DNA of 32,442 nucleotides, from contig JAJTBW010000024.1 of assembly GCA_021286705.1 (NCBI GenBank), positions 1-32,442 of the forward strand, read 5' to 3'. The translations under genes were made by a program, and so were the position numbers. Below the pieces are notes generated by a model that was not told the DNA's origin, did not search any database, and worked only from the letters and a program-made list of their open reading frames with translations. How positions within the stretch are numbered: the stretch's first letter is position 1; each line of letters starts with the position of its first letter. The DNA comes from Sphingobacteriia bacterium (GTDB lineage: Bacteria; Bacteroidota; Bacteroidia; Bacteroidales; TTA-H9). Shown piece after piece: positions 17,852 through 25,801 of the stretch.

Positions 17852-18229
17852 TTATTTTGCTGCGATGCATTCTATTTCAACAAGAACGCCTAAAGGGAGT
17901 TTTACTACACCGTATGCTGCACGTGCCGGTGGATTTTCATTGAAGAATCGTCCGTAAACCTCATTCATCGCAGCAAAGTTGTTCATATCGCTTAAAAGAC
18001 ATGTGCATTTTACCACGTTAGAGTAGTCATAGCCTGCTTCCTGTAGTATTGCACCAATGTTTTTTAATACTTGTTCGGTCTGTTCTGATATACCTCCCTC
18101 AACCACGGTTGAAGTGGTTGGGTTGATTGGAATCTGCCCTGAAACATATAAAGTACCATTGGCTTCTACAGCTTGAGAATATGGTCCAATAGCTTTTGGT
18201 GCATTTGGGGTTGAAATGATTTTCTTCAT
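17852..18229 (-). CDS. ridA: Reactive intermediate/imine deaminase RidA
   Basis: RidA hydrolyses reactive enamine/imine intermediates released by PLP enzymes such as threonine dehydratase, protecting other PLP enzymes. The 125-aa length is typical. Family hallmarks are APKAIGPYSQAVEANG near the start, LYVSGQIPINP, and the C-terminal RAAYGVVKLPLGVLVEIE with the substrate-binding Arg103 and a conserved acidic residue near 118-120. It lies just downstream of pabBC, whose PabC is itself a PLP enzyme, but its own -7 element suggests independent expression. Confidence 0.95.
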   Translation of the reverse strand: MKKIISTPNAPKAIGPYSQAVEANGTLYVSGQIPINPTTSTVVEGGISEQTEQVLKNIGAILQEAGYDYSNVVKCTCLLSDMNNFAAMNEVYGRFFNENPPARAAYGVVKLPLGVLVEIECIAAK

Positions 18230-18248
18230 GGATTCAATATTTGTTTAT

Positions 18249-18256
18249 CAAAGTTA
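18249..18256 (-). promoter_or_regulatory. -7 promoter element of ridA
   Basis: TAACTTTG on the minus strand matches TAnnTTTG exactly and lies 19 nt before the ridA start, directly after the pabC stop. Confidence 0.5.
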
Positions 18257-18261
18257 AGGAT

Positions 18262-18882
18262 TTATAAATTCTTTACATCTTCCGGGGCTGGGTAGATTGT
18301 ATCCATAGACCTCCAGTTACTCATGTTAAAAGGACGCATAGCATTTATTGGTTGCCATCCTTCCAATTTCTTTAAATCAGATTGCCCAATCTGTATCGGA
18401 TAGACAATCCCTTCATCGATCATTCTGAGAAGCGATGTCCCTAGTAATAGTGGTTGATTTGGGGTGACAATACGGTAACCTGTCTGGAATATGATGTTTG
18501 CTATCGAGAGATCAGTAACGAGGTTGTTTTTAATTATTAAAATCTCATCAGAAAGCCCTCGTTGGCTTAATAGGAGGTTAAGTTGGGTTCTGTCGTTATA
18601 CTTATAATCGTAGGTGATGTTATTGTCGTTAATGCATTGAAGTGTGTTTATCTCTTTTGTTACATATTGTAGGAACTCTACTTTAAACTGATCTAGATTA
18701 TAAGTAACACGACACCGCATTAATTCATTGGATTTAGGAGGAGTTGGAAGAAGGTCAGCCAGAGAGTGCTCCGGTATACTATTGAAAAACCTCAATAATG
18801 TAGCTTTGTATCGCTTATTGTGATAGGGAAGGTTCAAATAATGCCCCTCTGATACTGCTATGGTTTCAAGAAACGGTAACAT
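18262..18882 (-). CDS. pabC: Aminodeoxychorismate lyase (class IV aminotransferase fold)
   Basis: PabC converts aminodeoxychorismate to p-aminobenzoate and pyruvate, for folate. The fold-type IV PLP signature is visible: FLETIAVSEGHYLNLPYHNKR at the start, the presumed PLP lysine in YDYKYNDRTQLN, and DEILIIKNNLVTDLSIANI, where family members usually have TE-x-S in place of TD-L-S. The ATG at 18882 is chosen because the family begins with exactly this FETI region. A frame open to 18981 adds 33 residues that are only pabB read in another frame. With the chosen start the gene overlaps pabB by 17 nt. The protein is short (206 aa) but the family's core elements are present. Confidence 0.85.
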   Translation of the reverse strand: MLPFLETIAVSEGHYLNLPYHNKRYKATLLRFFNSIPEHSLADLLPTPPKSNELMRCRVTYNLDQFKVEFLQYVTKEINTLQCINDNNITYDYKYNDRTQLNLLLSQRGLSDEILIIKNNLVTDLSIANIIFQTGYRIVTPNQPLLLGTSLLRMIDEGIVYPIQIGQSDLKKLEGWQPINAMRPFNMSNWRSMDTIYPAPEDVKNL

Positions 18883-19864
18883 AGATCTTTTGTAATAACT
18901 CCTCCCACTCTGTGTTGATATTACTATTAATGGTAATACCACCGCCACTTTTAAAGAGAAGCCCATTTTCTGTTTTCTCAATATACCGAATTAGAACGCA
19001 ACTATCGAGGGTCTTCCCGTCGAAGTACCCTGCTACGCCAGTATAGTAACCTCTTTCGTAGTTCTCAGCTTCGAGGATGATCTCAATAGTCTTTTCTTTT
19101 GGTGCTCCTGAGATTGATCCTGCAGGTAATAGTTTGTAAAGTATGGTGCCAACTGTTTTGTACCAGTCATCTGGTAAGACTCCACTAATCTCAGAACTCA
19201 TCTGCAGTAGCTCTTTGCCCCGAGCCCTGATTGGGGTTATATATGCAAATCGATTGACGCGCACTTGTTCCGCAACTAAAGTCAGATCATTCCTGATTAA
19301 ATCGACAATTGTATAGTGTTCTGCTTTCTCTTTAGGATCCTCCCGTAATCTGGATGCTGCGTCTCTTTGAGCTGCATCAATGGTTCCTTTCATTGGATGT
19401 GATTCTATTCTTCCCTCAGATGAAATAGTTATAAAGGTCTCAGGGGAGAAACATACCATGGTATCTTTAAGTAGTAGTTTGTATCTGGCATTGCTGTGGG
19501 TAAATAGATTCTCCAGACTGAGATTTGTCGCAATGGGAGTGGGAAGGGTGAGGTTCAGTAGATAGGAGTCTCCATGTTTTATACTGCTTTGTACCACCTT
19601 GAAAGCATCTTCGTAACGCTTAACATCCTGATGTAAAATTGAAAAGTTTATCGTATCCGGTAATGGATCGTTTTGAAAGGGTGAATGTTTAAAATTGGGA
19701 AACTCTAAGTAGAGGTTATGTGAGTCTATTTCCGAATAGGGGATTATTAGAGGGTTGTTGGAAAGGAAATCGATTATGAACACAAATGGGATCTTTTTGC
19801 TTCCCAATTCGTTCATTAAAGCCTCTGCTATCTGCGCCTTCTCTTTGTTAAGCCATCGGTTCAT
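18866..19864 (-). CDS. pabB: Aminodeoxychorismate synthase component I
   Basis: PabB aminates chorismate with ammonia from PabA to form 4-amino-4-deoxychorismate. The 332-aa protein holds the chorismate-binding core. SHPMKGTIDA contains Lys159, the lysine that separates aminodeoxychorismate synthase from anthranilate synthase (which has Ala in this place). IVDLIRNDL and PAGSISGAPKEKTIEII are further family signatures, followed by the conserved GYYTGVAGYFDG. The N-terminal domain is short compared with the 450-aa enzyme of E. coli. pabC overlaps its end, and pabA is divergent, so all three genes of the p-aminobenzoate branch are together. Confidence 0.93.
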   Translation of the reverse strand: MNRWLNKEKAQIAEALMNELGSKKIPFVFIIDFLSNNPLIIPYSEIDSHNLYLEFPNFKHSPFQNDPLPDTINFSILHQDVKRYEDAFKVVQSSIKHGDSYLLNLTLPTPIATNLSLENLFTHSNARYKLLLKDTMVCFSPETFITISSEGRIESHPMKGTIDAAQRDAASRLREDPKEKAEHYTIVDLIRNDLTLVAEQVRVNRFAYITPIRARGKELLQMSSEISGVLPDDWYKTVGTILYKLLPAGSISGAPKEKTIEIILEAENYERGYYTGVAGYFDGKTLDSCVLIRYIEKTENGLLFKSGGGITINSNINTEWEELLQKIYVTVS

Positions 19865-19868
19865 TTGG

Positions 19869-19876
19869 CAAAGTTA
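19869..19876 (-). promoter_or_regulatory. -7 promoter element of pabBC
   Basis: TAACTTTG on the minus strand matches TAnnTTTG exactly. It ends only 4 nt before the pabB ATG, so a transcript started from it would have little or no leader. Confidence 0.5.
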
Positions 19877-19888
19877 GCCATTGCTAAC
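19873..19888. promoter_or_regulatory. Inverted repeat between divergent pabB and pabA
   Basis: GTTAGC (19873-19878) and GCTAAC (19883-19888) form a perfect 6-bp inverted repeat with a 4-nt gap. It overlaps the pabB -7 element and lies between the two divergent promoters, where a shared operator would sit. Whether any regulator binds is unknown. Confidence 0.35.
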
Positions 19889-19921
19889 AATCTGGGTGAT
19901 ATGAAATTTGTCTTATAGCTT

Positions 19922-19929
19922 TACCTTTG
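19922..19929 (+). promoter_or_regulatory. -7 promoter element of pabA
   Basis: TACCTTTG matches TAnnTTTG exactly and ends 14 nt before the ATG at 19944. Because it lies downstream of the upstream in-frame ATG at 19908, it argues for 19944 as the true start. Confidence 0.5.
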
Positions 19930-19943
19930 CAAAAAAGATAGAT

Positions 19944-20522
19944 ATGAGATTGTTATTGCTTGATAATCGGGATTCCTTTACCTATAACCTGGTTCAGATT
20001 ATTAGGGAAGCTGGTGTTGAGCAACTAACGGTATGCCCCGTGGATGAGTTCCTTGGTGCCGATTTACATGACTTTGATCGGTTCATTATCTCGCCTGGTC
20101 CGGATTTACCTAATGCTTATCCTGAGATTTTTCAGCTTATTGATTATGTAGTCCAGGCTAAAAAGCCGCTTTTGGGGGTTTGTCTGGGACATCAATCGAT
20201 AGCCCAATGGTTTGGAGCAGACCTAATACAGCCATCTACTATAGCTCATGGTATGCGTTCTGAGATTCATCTGGTTAATAGTCATCCCTCGCTATTTCGT
20301 GGACTGCACGGGTTGATTCATGTTGGTAGATATCATAGCTGGGCTGTTAATCCTGTAAATATTGAGAACGACCTTTTAGTTACATCTACTTTGGCTGATG
20401 GTATGGTGATGTCTATTAGACATAAAGTGCTGCCAATAGATGGTGTGCAGTTTCATCCTGAATCAGTCATGACCGATGAAGGTTCAACAATGATTGAGAA
20501 TTGGCTCTCTTATTCATGGTAA
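19944..20522 (+). CDS. pabA: Aminodeoxychorismate synthase glutamine amidotransferase
   Basis: PabA releases ammonia from glutamine and passes it to PabB. The protein opens MRLLLLDNRDSFTYNLVQ, the standard class I amidotransferase start. The nucleophile is Cys80 in GVCLGHQS, and the catalytic His171 and Glu173 are in FHPES. Length from the chosen ATG is 192 aa, typical for TrpG/PabA. An upstream in-frame ATG at 19908 would add 12 residues before the conserved start and lies upstream of the promoter element, so it is rejected. By sequence alone PabA and TrpG are hard to separate; the divergent pabB-pabC pair supports PabA, though the enzyme may serve both. Confidence 0.9.
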   Translation: MRLLLLDNRDSFTYNLVQIIREAGVEQLTVCPVDEFLGADLHDFDRFIISPGPDLPNAYPEIFQLIDYVVQAKKPLLGVCLGHQSIAQWFGADLIQPSTIAHGMRSEIHLVNSHPSLFRGLHGLIHVGRYHSWAVNPVNIENDLLVTSTLADGMVMSIRHKVLPIDGVQFHPESVMTDEGSTMIENWLSYSW

Positions 20523-20600
20523 GCCAGATCATGTTTGAAGCCTCTTAACGGATAGTTTGATGGCTTATGAATTTTCTGCCTATTGGGGACATCAGGCTAT

Positions 20601-21821
20601 TTATGGATATAATAGATATTGTTTTCTTTGAGAATCGAATTGCTTAAGACCTATAGCCCATTTCTCCCTTATTTGCTTTTCGGTCTCTCCATTGATAATA
20701 GATTCTCTAAGGCTTGATGTTCCAGCTAGTTTATCAAAGAATTCTGGATTGTTAAAAAACTTCTCTTGCAAATTGGATTGGTTGTAGAAAGCTATTAACC
20801 ATGAGAGGTCGATCATCGCCGGTGGGTTAATTGTAGTCAGATTAATGCCATAGACTTTTTTCCCGGAGAGGGGTGGGGTTTTGGCTGATGGCATTGGTTT
20901 AGGTGTAAATGAGAAATCTTTGTCTGGATAGTAAGGTGCTCCAATTATCTGAAACGGATAATCAGTTCCTCGACCAATACTTACCTCTGTCCCTTCAAAG
21001 AGGCAGAGCGATGGGTAAAGCAATATTGATTGTAGGTTTGGTAGATTAGGTGAAGGCTTAACGACAAGCGGTTGTTTTAGTCCATGCCTATATCCAGGCA
21101 TTGCTATTACAGTAAGATTACAAGTTACTCCAGCATTTAGCCACCTCTCTCCATTGATCATCTGAGCCAACTCGCCACAGGTCATCCCATAGACAATTGG
21201 AATAGGATGCATACCTACAAAAGATCGATGGGCACTTTCAAGGATAGGACCATCTGTGTAATGATCGTTTGGATTAGGGCGATCCAGAATAATGACCTCT
21301 TTGTTGTTTTCTGCGCAAGCTTCCATCACATAATGCATTGTGCTGATATAAGTATAGAATCTTACACCAACATCTTGTAGATCATAGACCATTACATCAA
21401 TATCGGATAGCTGTAGGGCAGTAGGTTTCTTGTTCTTTCCATATAAGCTAATAATCGGTAATCCTGTCTTTGGATCCTTCTGGTCAACTATTTTGGCTCC
21501 TGCCTCTTCTTCTCCCCTAAATCCATGCTCTGGGACGAAGATTGCTTTAATATCAACTCCTAAACTTAGAAGTGTATCAGCAAGTAATCGATTTGAAACA
21601 ACCGAAGAATGATGTATAACCAATCCGACTCTCTTTCCGGTAAGTCTTGGTAAATACTCTGAGATCTGATAATCTGCCGGAAGTACAGTTTTGTGGAATT
21701 CTGATTTCGGACAAGATGTAGTGGGTCGGTTGCCTATTCCATTAGTGGCAGTTAGGGGATTGTTAATAGATGCTGATATTACAATGAAAAGTAAAAGATA
21801 TATTCCTTTTTTGATACTCAT
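20601..21821 (-). CDS. namZ: Exo-beta-N-acetylmuramidase NamZ (DUF1343, GH171)
   Basis: NamZ removes terminal N-acetylmuramic acid from peptidoglycan fragments, as known from Bacillus subtilis and Tannerella forsythia. The 406-aa protein has an N-terminal hydrophobic segment (about residues 4-18) that probably serves for export. Family signatures follow: KRVGLVIHHSSVV, FVPEHGFRGEEEAG, GLPIISLYGKNKKP, DIDVMVYDLQDVGVRFYTYI, LDRPNPN and TEVSIGRGTDYPFQIIGAP. The C-terminal domain is complete. It is a monocistronic gene that converges on pabA and has its own -7 element. Confidence 0.93.
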   Translation of the reverse strand: MSIKKGIYLLLFIVISASINNPLTATNGIGNRPTTSCPKSEFHKTVLPADYQISEYLPRLTGKRVGLVIHHSSVVSNRLLADTLLSLGVDIKAIFVPEHGFRGEEEAGAKIVDQKDPKTGLPIISLYGKNKKPTALQLSDIDVMVYDLQDVGVRFYTYISTMHYVMEACAENNKEVIILDRPNPNDHYTDGPILESAHRSFVGMHPIPIVYGMTCGELAQMINGERWLNAGVTCNLTVIAMPGYRHGLKQPLVVKPSPNLPNLQSILLYPSLCLFEGTEVSIGRGTDYPFQIIGAPYYPDKDFSFTPKPMPSAKTPPLSGKKVYGINLTTINPPAMIDLSWLIAFYNQSNLQEKFFNNPEFFDKLAGTSSLRESIINGETEKQIREKWAIGLKQFDSQRKQYLLYP

Positions 21822-21870
21822 TCTCTCGACTGTTGATTATGATCTTTTTAATGTTTATGGATCCTGTTTG

Positions 21871-21878
21871 CAAAGGTA
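21871..21878 (-). promoter_or_regulatory. -7 promoter element of namZ
   Basis: TACCTTTG on the minus strand matches TAnnTTTG exactly, about 50 nt before the namZ ATG. A -33 partner is not evident. Confidence 0.5.
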
Positions 21879-21956
21879 AAGATATAGTCTTAGATGGGTT
21901 TTCTTTATACTGATTGCTGATTAGCCTAACCCGATTGATTTTCAAGATTCGCTTAC

Positions 21957-22007
21957 TATGTCAAGATATGGTTTTAACTGACAAAATTTCTGAATAGTCT
22001 TGACATA
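21957..22007. promoter_or_regulatory. Widely spaced perfect inverted repeat upstream of nrfHA
   Basis: TATGTCAAGA (21957-21966) recurs as its exact reverse complement TCTTGACATA (21998-22007). Arm starts are 41 bp apart, close to four helical turns, so both arms face the same side of the DNA. The right arm overlaps the TTGACA of the candidate promoter at 22000. This fits a looping or cooperative regulator better than a terminator, since no T-run follows. Confidence 0.45.
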
Positions 22008-22031
22008 TTTGTCTGATTTATACTATATTTG
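22000..22031 (+). promoter_or_regulatory. Candidate promoter of nrfHA
   Basis: TTG within TTGACA (start 22000-22001) is followed after about 21 nt by TATATTTG (22024-22031), an exact -7 match. It would give an unusually long leader of about 205 nt before nrfH. The rest of the gap between namZ and nrfH (22032-22243) shows no gene. Confidence 0.5.
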
Positions 22032-22243
22032 TTTTAATAAGGTATTTGAGTACCTGCATTATTAATAATGCTACTGATTATGGACTGTGAACTATGGTGT
22101 TTGGGTTCGTAATAGTAATCTGCCAATTAACGAAGGAGAAATCATATTTTAAAAGGATAGGGTTGTTGCATAAGATGTTGACTATAGTAGTGCCATTTTG
22201 CTCGATCCATTCTTTACAATCAATGAAAACTTAACATTAACAG

Positions 22244-22858
22244 ATGAAATTACCGCAAAGTATCGAAAGGCTAATACTTAGATTAAAGCCACCCCCAAAG
22301 CTAAGAGTACCTGTAACAATTCTAACCGGTGTTATGGTGGGATTGATGATCTTCCTATTTTATGTCTCTAACGCTGCCTCCTATCTTTCCGATGAGCCGT
22401 CGACCTGTATAAATTGTCATATTATGCAGCCGGAGTATGCAAGTTGGTTTCATAGCTCACATCAAAGGGTAGCAAATTGCAATGATTGCCATGTGCCTCA
22501 TAACAATGTTTTCAATAAATACTATTTCAAGGCAAAGGATGGTCTTCGTCATGCAACTATGTTTACGTTGAGGGCAGAACCGCAGGTTATTAAGATGCAT
22601 AAGCCTGGTCAAAATGTCGTTCAGCAGAACTGTTTACGATGCCATCAGCAGATGTTTGATCATAATATTATTGAGCTAAAGCATCAGGGCTTTCAATCCA
22701 CGACTGAAACACGACAATGTTGGGAGTGTCATAGAACAACTCCTCATGGTTCGGTGAAGGGCTTAGCAACCGTGCCTAATGCGCTGGTTCCTGTTTTAGG
22801 ACCAATCGTACCTGATTGGCTAAAGATTAGGATGAAAGAGTCTAAGGGAAATGAATAA
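22244..22858 (+). CDS. nrfH: Cytochrome c nitrite reductase small subunit NrfH
   Basis: NrfH is the membrane-anchored tetraheme cytochrome of the NapC/NirT family that oxidises menaquinol and feeds NrfA. The 204-aa protein has one membrane helix (about residues 23-43) and then four CxxCH heme motifs: CINCH (Cys55), CNDCH (Cys79), CLRCH (Cys130) and CWECH (Cys159). The Met in CHIMQPEY after the first motif fits the axial ligand of heme 1 in this family. The gene overlaps the annotated nrfA start by 8 nt, as expected for a tightly coupled pair. Confidence 0.96.
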   Translation: MKLPQSIERLILRLKPPPKLRVPVTILTGVMVGLMIFLFYVSNAASYLSDEPSTCINCHIMQPEYASWFHSSHQRVANCNDCHVPHNNVFNKYYFKAKDGLRHATMFTLRAEPQVIKMHKPGQNVVQQNCLRCHQQMFDHNIIELKHQGFQSTTETRQCWECHRTTPHGSVKGLATVPNALVPVLGPIVPDWLKIRMKESKGNE

Positions 22859-24389
22859 TGTCTTAAGGATAAAAAACTTTAATTATATGAAAAAGAGTGA
22901 ATCAATCGGGAAATGGAAGATTATTTTGATGTTTTCCGCAACCATAGTTGTTACATTTTTGCTAGGCTTATTGGCCGCTAGTATAGTCGAGCGGCGGTCT
23001 GAAAAGAACTTTGTATATAAGCCAAAGGTTCAACTTACAGAAAATGAGCCCAGAAATGAGGTTTGGGGTCTCAACTACCCGTTAGAGTACCAGAGCTATA
23101 TTCAGACTGCAGATACTAGCTTTAGGAGTAAGCATGGAGGAAGTGCAACACATGATATGCTTTCTGAAAACCCTTCGATGGTTATTCTTTGGGCTGGATA
23201 TGCTTTCTCGAAGGATTACAAGCAGGGTAGGGGGCATTATTATGCAATTGATGATATAAGAAATACCTTAAGGACTGGTGCGCCTATGGGGCCAGAAGAG
23301 GGTCCTCAGCCTTCAACCTGTTGGAGTTGCAAGAGTCCGGATGTGCCTAGAATGATGGCAAAGGAGGGTGTCGACAATTTTTACAAAGGGAAGTGGGCAC
23401 GTCTTGGTGCTGAGGTTGTAAATCCTATTGGGTGTGCCGATTGTCATGACCCGGAATCAATGAGTCTTCGTATTACTCGCCCTGCTCTAATAGAGGCTTA
23501 CCAAAGAATGGGCAAGGATATTAAATTGGCAACACATCAGGAGATGCGATCGTTAGTTTGTGCTCAGTGCCATGTGGAGTATTATTTCAGTAGTTTCAAT
23601 GGGAAAGAGAAATATCTAACCTTCCCGTGGGATAATGGGTTCTCGGTTGAAGCAATCGAGGAGTACTATGATAAACTTGAGTTTTCTGATTGGACTCATC
23701 AATTAAGCAAGGCTCCTATGTTAAAAGCTCAGCATCCCGATTTTGAATTGTACTCAATGGGAGTACATGGTGATAGAGGTGTCTCATGTGCAGATTGTCA
23801 TATGCCTTATCGTTCAGAGGGTGGTCAGAAATTTACCGATCATCATATTCAAAGTCCGTTGAATAATGTGGCTAATAGTTGTCAGGTATGCCATAGGGAA
23901 GAGGCAGGAAAGCTTATTTCTAATGTAATTGAACGTCAGGATAAAATTTCAGAGGCTCGTGCTATTCTTGAGCAAGAGTTGGTCAAAGCCCATATTGAGG
24001 CAGGAATGGCATGGGAGAAAGGTGCAAAAGAGGGAGATATGAAAGATATTTTGGTTGATATCAGACATGCACAATGGCGGTGGGACTATTCTGCTGCCAG
24101 TCATGGAGCCTCTTTTCATGCTCCTGTTGAGACTCAACGAATAATTGCTAAAGGGCTTGAGAAAGCCGTTTCTGCAAGAGTTAAACTAGTACGGTTACTT
24201 GCTAGGCTTGGACAGGTTGATGAGATCAAATACCCGGATATATCAACAAAGGAGAAGGCACAGAAGTACATTGGTATAGATCTTAAGGAATTAAATGAAC
24301 AGAAAGCTAAGTTTAAAGAGGTTGTCATTCCACAGTGGGTCAAACAGTCTAAGAGTCGGGAATCAGAATGGAAGGTTACCTACTTGTAG
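22851..24389 (+). CDS. nrfA: Ammonia-forming cytochrome c nitrite reductase NrfA
   Basis: NrfA reduces nitrite to ammonia with six electrons on the outer face of the cytoplasmic membrane. The 512-aa protein has the diagnostic active-site heme motif CWSCK (Cys157 to Lys161, counted from the first ATG) and four CxxCH motifs: CADCH, CAQCH, CADCH and CQVCH. An N-terminal helix (IILMFSATIVVTFLLGLLAA) is a signal peptide or anchor. Two starts are possible: 22851, overlapping nrfH by 8 nt, and 22887 (MKKSESIGKW), which gives a more usual short basic N terminus before the helix. The longer one is given; the shorter is about as likely. No nrfBCD-type partners are present, so this is the NrfHA type. 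Confidence 0.96.
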   Translation: MNNVLRIKNFNYMKKSESIGKWKIILMFSATIVVTFLLGLLAASIVERRSEKNFVYKPKVQLTENEPRNEVWGLNYPLEYQSYIQTADTSFRSKHGGSATHDMLSENPSMVILWAGYAFSKDYKQGRGHYYAIDDIRNTLRTGAPMGPEEGPQPSTCWSCKSPDVPRMMAKEGVDNFYKGKWARLGAEVVNPIGCADCHDPESMSLRITRPALIEAYQRMGKDIKLATHQEMRSLVCAQCHVEYYFSSFNGKEKYLTFPWDNGFSVEAIEEYYDKLEFSDWTHQLSKAPMLKAQHPDFELYSMGVHGDRGVSCADCHMPYRSEGGQKFTDHHIQSPLNNVANSCQVCHREEAGKLISNVIERQDKISEARAILEQELVKAHIEAGMAWEKGAKEGDMKDILVDIRHAQWRWDYSAASHGASFHAPVETQRIIAKGLEKAVSARVKLVRLLARLGQVDEIKYPDISTKEKAQKYIGIDLKELNEQKAKFKEVVIPQWVKQSKSRESEWKVTYL

Positions 24390-24428
24390 ATTAAAGGCAT
24401 ATTGAAGCTTTATATAGTTTTCTATAGT

Positions 24429-24471
24429 GCTGGGCTATTTATCTATGTTTTAGGCATGGGAATAGCCCAGC
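24429..24471 (+). terminator. Likely terminator after nrfHA
   Basis: GCTGGGCTATT (24429-24439) pairs perfectly over 11 bp with AATAGCCCAGC (24461-24471); the 21-nt loop holds a small ATG/CAT stem. Only a weak T-rich tail (TTGATTTA) follows, so termination is probable but not certain. Confidence 0.7.
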
Positions 24472-24614
24472 TTGATTTATATGGGTGAAATAGATCTGCG
24501 TGAGTTGGTTGTTTCAAAATGACAAGCATTTTAATGAAGTAGTATGTCGCAAGGGAGGGGGCTTTGGTCGTGAATATTAGCAATTTTTATAATAACCTGG
24601 GAGGTGTTCTGAAT

Positions 24615-24670
24615 CTTGAATCCTTGAATCCTTGAATCCTTGAATTCTTGAATCCTTGAATCCTTGAATC
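24615..24670. repeat. Seven tandem copies of an 8-bp unit (CTTGAATC)
   Basis: Units start at 24615, 24623, 24631, 24639, 24647, 24655 and 24663; the fourth ends in T instead of C and a broken eighth unit follows. The tract lies in the gap between the converging nrfA and anti-sigma genes, away from any promoter seen, so a role in phase variation is not obvious. Confidence 0.95.
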
Positions 24671-24729
24671 CTTGTTCCCTCTCCGCAAGAAGAAGACATA
24701 ATTTTAATTTAAGTAGATATATGTGAGTT

Positions 24730-24773
24730 TCCTAAAAAGGTAAAAGGCCGTACAATCTCTGCACGACCTTTAC
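24730..24773 (-). terminator. Terminator of the sigma/anti-sigma operon
   Basis: On the minus strand a 13-nt arm (24773-24761, GTAAAGGTCGTGC) pairs with 24753-24740 through Watson-Crick and two G/T pairs plus one bulge, around a 7-nt loop, and is followed by CCTTTTTAG. It lies about 280 nt after the anti-sigma stop. The gap 24774-25051 between them holds no gene that can be supported. Confidence 0.6.
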
Positions 24774-25051
24774 ACGAGCTTCCATGTAACCAGTATATTT
24801 AAAATTAACCTGTCAAATAAACCTGTCTATTGAGAAAAGAAAAAACTGGTTAAACTAACGGCAAGCTTACTTGGAAACTCGAAAAAATCTTACTTTCAAT
24901 TATTAAATCTACGGTTGACGATTATCGGAACAATATTTTCTTTAGAATGTTTACAAGAATACTAAAGCTATCTTGAATACGTTGTATACAATTCTAAATG
25001 CAAATATATTAAAGTTGGTTCATCAGTCAAGAGAAAAATCAATTTTCTTTT

Positions 25052-25801
25052 TTAATTCTTTGGATCAAGTTCTGTTAATAATTCTGATGCCTTTTGGTTG
25101 AAGTAGTTCTGAGAATCTGCAACTCGCTTTAATTGGTTGATCGCCTTAGCTTTATCTCCGGCTTTTACATAGCAAAGTGCAAGATACCATTCAGATTGAT
25201 CTACAAAAAGGTTTACTTTTTCGTTCTGAAGCGCTTCGAAAATTTGTGCTGCTTTTGTACAATCACCAATTTCAAGGAGAGAAACTCCTAAGTAGAAGCG
25301 AGAGGCTGTGTTATTCGATTTTTCAGAAAACAGTTGAATAGCTTCATGGTATTTTCCATTAGCATAAAACTGCATTCCTTTTCCAAACTGTTCGGATTCA
25401 GGATTAACGTTACCACTACGTTGAATCATGATAGGTTTAGCAGCCTGATGATATTTGACGTAGAGATCTTCCATCGAGGGTTCAGAGGAGATACGACTGA
25501 TCATAATACCACTGAGAATTACAATTGCAGCAAAGATGGCAGCGATTGCTTTCCATTGTGAGCGTAAAAAGATCTGAACAGCAGGTCTTCTATCGTTTTC
25601 GTCTTGAATTGCTCTTAGTTTTTTTCTTAATTGCATACTCTTCCAGTCATCCAGAGCTGACTTTAATTGCCTGTTGAGGTCTACTTCTTGAGCAAATTTA
25701 GCATCTTCCTTTACCAAAGCATTGAAAGAGGCTAACTCTACATCGGTCATCAATCCTCTGAGGTATCGCTCAATAATTTCACTTCTTTCTTCAAATCTCA
25801 T
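25052..25801 (-). CDS. Single-pass membrane TPR protein, putative anti-sigma factor
   Basis: A 249-aa protein whose gene overlaps the ECF sigma gene by 11 nt, the usual place for an anti-sigma factor. Residues 1-83 are charged and helical (EIIERYLRGLMTDVELASFN), one membrane helix spans about 84-102 (KAIAAIFAAIVILSGIMIS), and 138-245 hold TPR-like helix pairs (GMQFYANGKYHEAIQLF, YLGVSLLEIGDCTKAAQIFE, YLALCYVKAGDKAKAINQL). There is no zinc-binding HxxxCxxC anti-sigma motif. Expected topology is N terminus in the cytosol, TPRs in the periplasm. The anti-sigma role is inferred from operon position and layout, not from a recognised anti-sigma domain. Confidence 0.75.
   Translation of the reverse strand: MRFEERSEIIERYLRGLMTDVELASFNALVKEDAKFAQEVDLNRQLKSALDDWKSMQLRKKLRAIQDENDRRPAVQIFLRSQWKAIAAIFAAIVILSGIMISRISSEPSMEDLYVKYHQAAKPIMIQRSGNVNPESEQFGKGMQFYANGKYHEAIQLFSEKSNNTASRFYLGVSLLEIGDCTKAAQIFEALQNEKVNLFVDQSEWYLALCYVKAGDKAKAINQLKRVADSQNYFNQKASELLTELDPKN

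Noticed and set aside
18883..18981. Longer start of pabC adding 33 residues
   Set aside because: The extra residues are the pabB coding region in another frame, and the family's conserved start is at the ATG at 18882.
19908..19943. Upstream start of pabA adding 12 residues
   Set aside because: It precedes the -7 promoter element and the universally conserved amidotransferase start.
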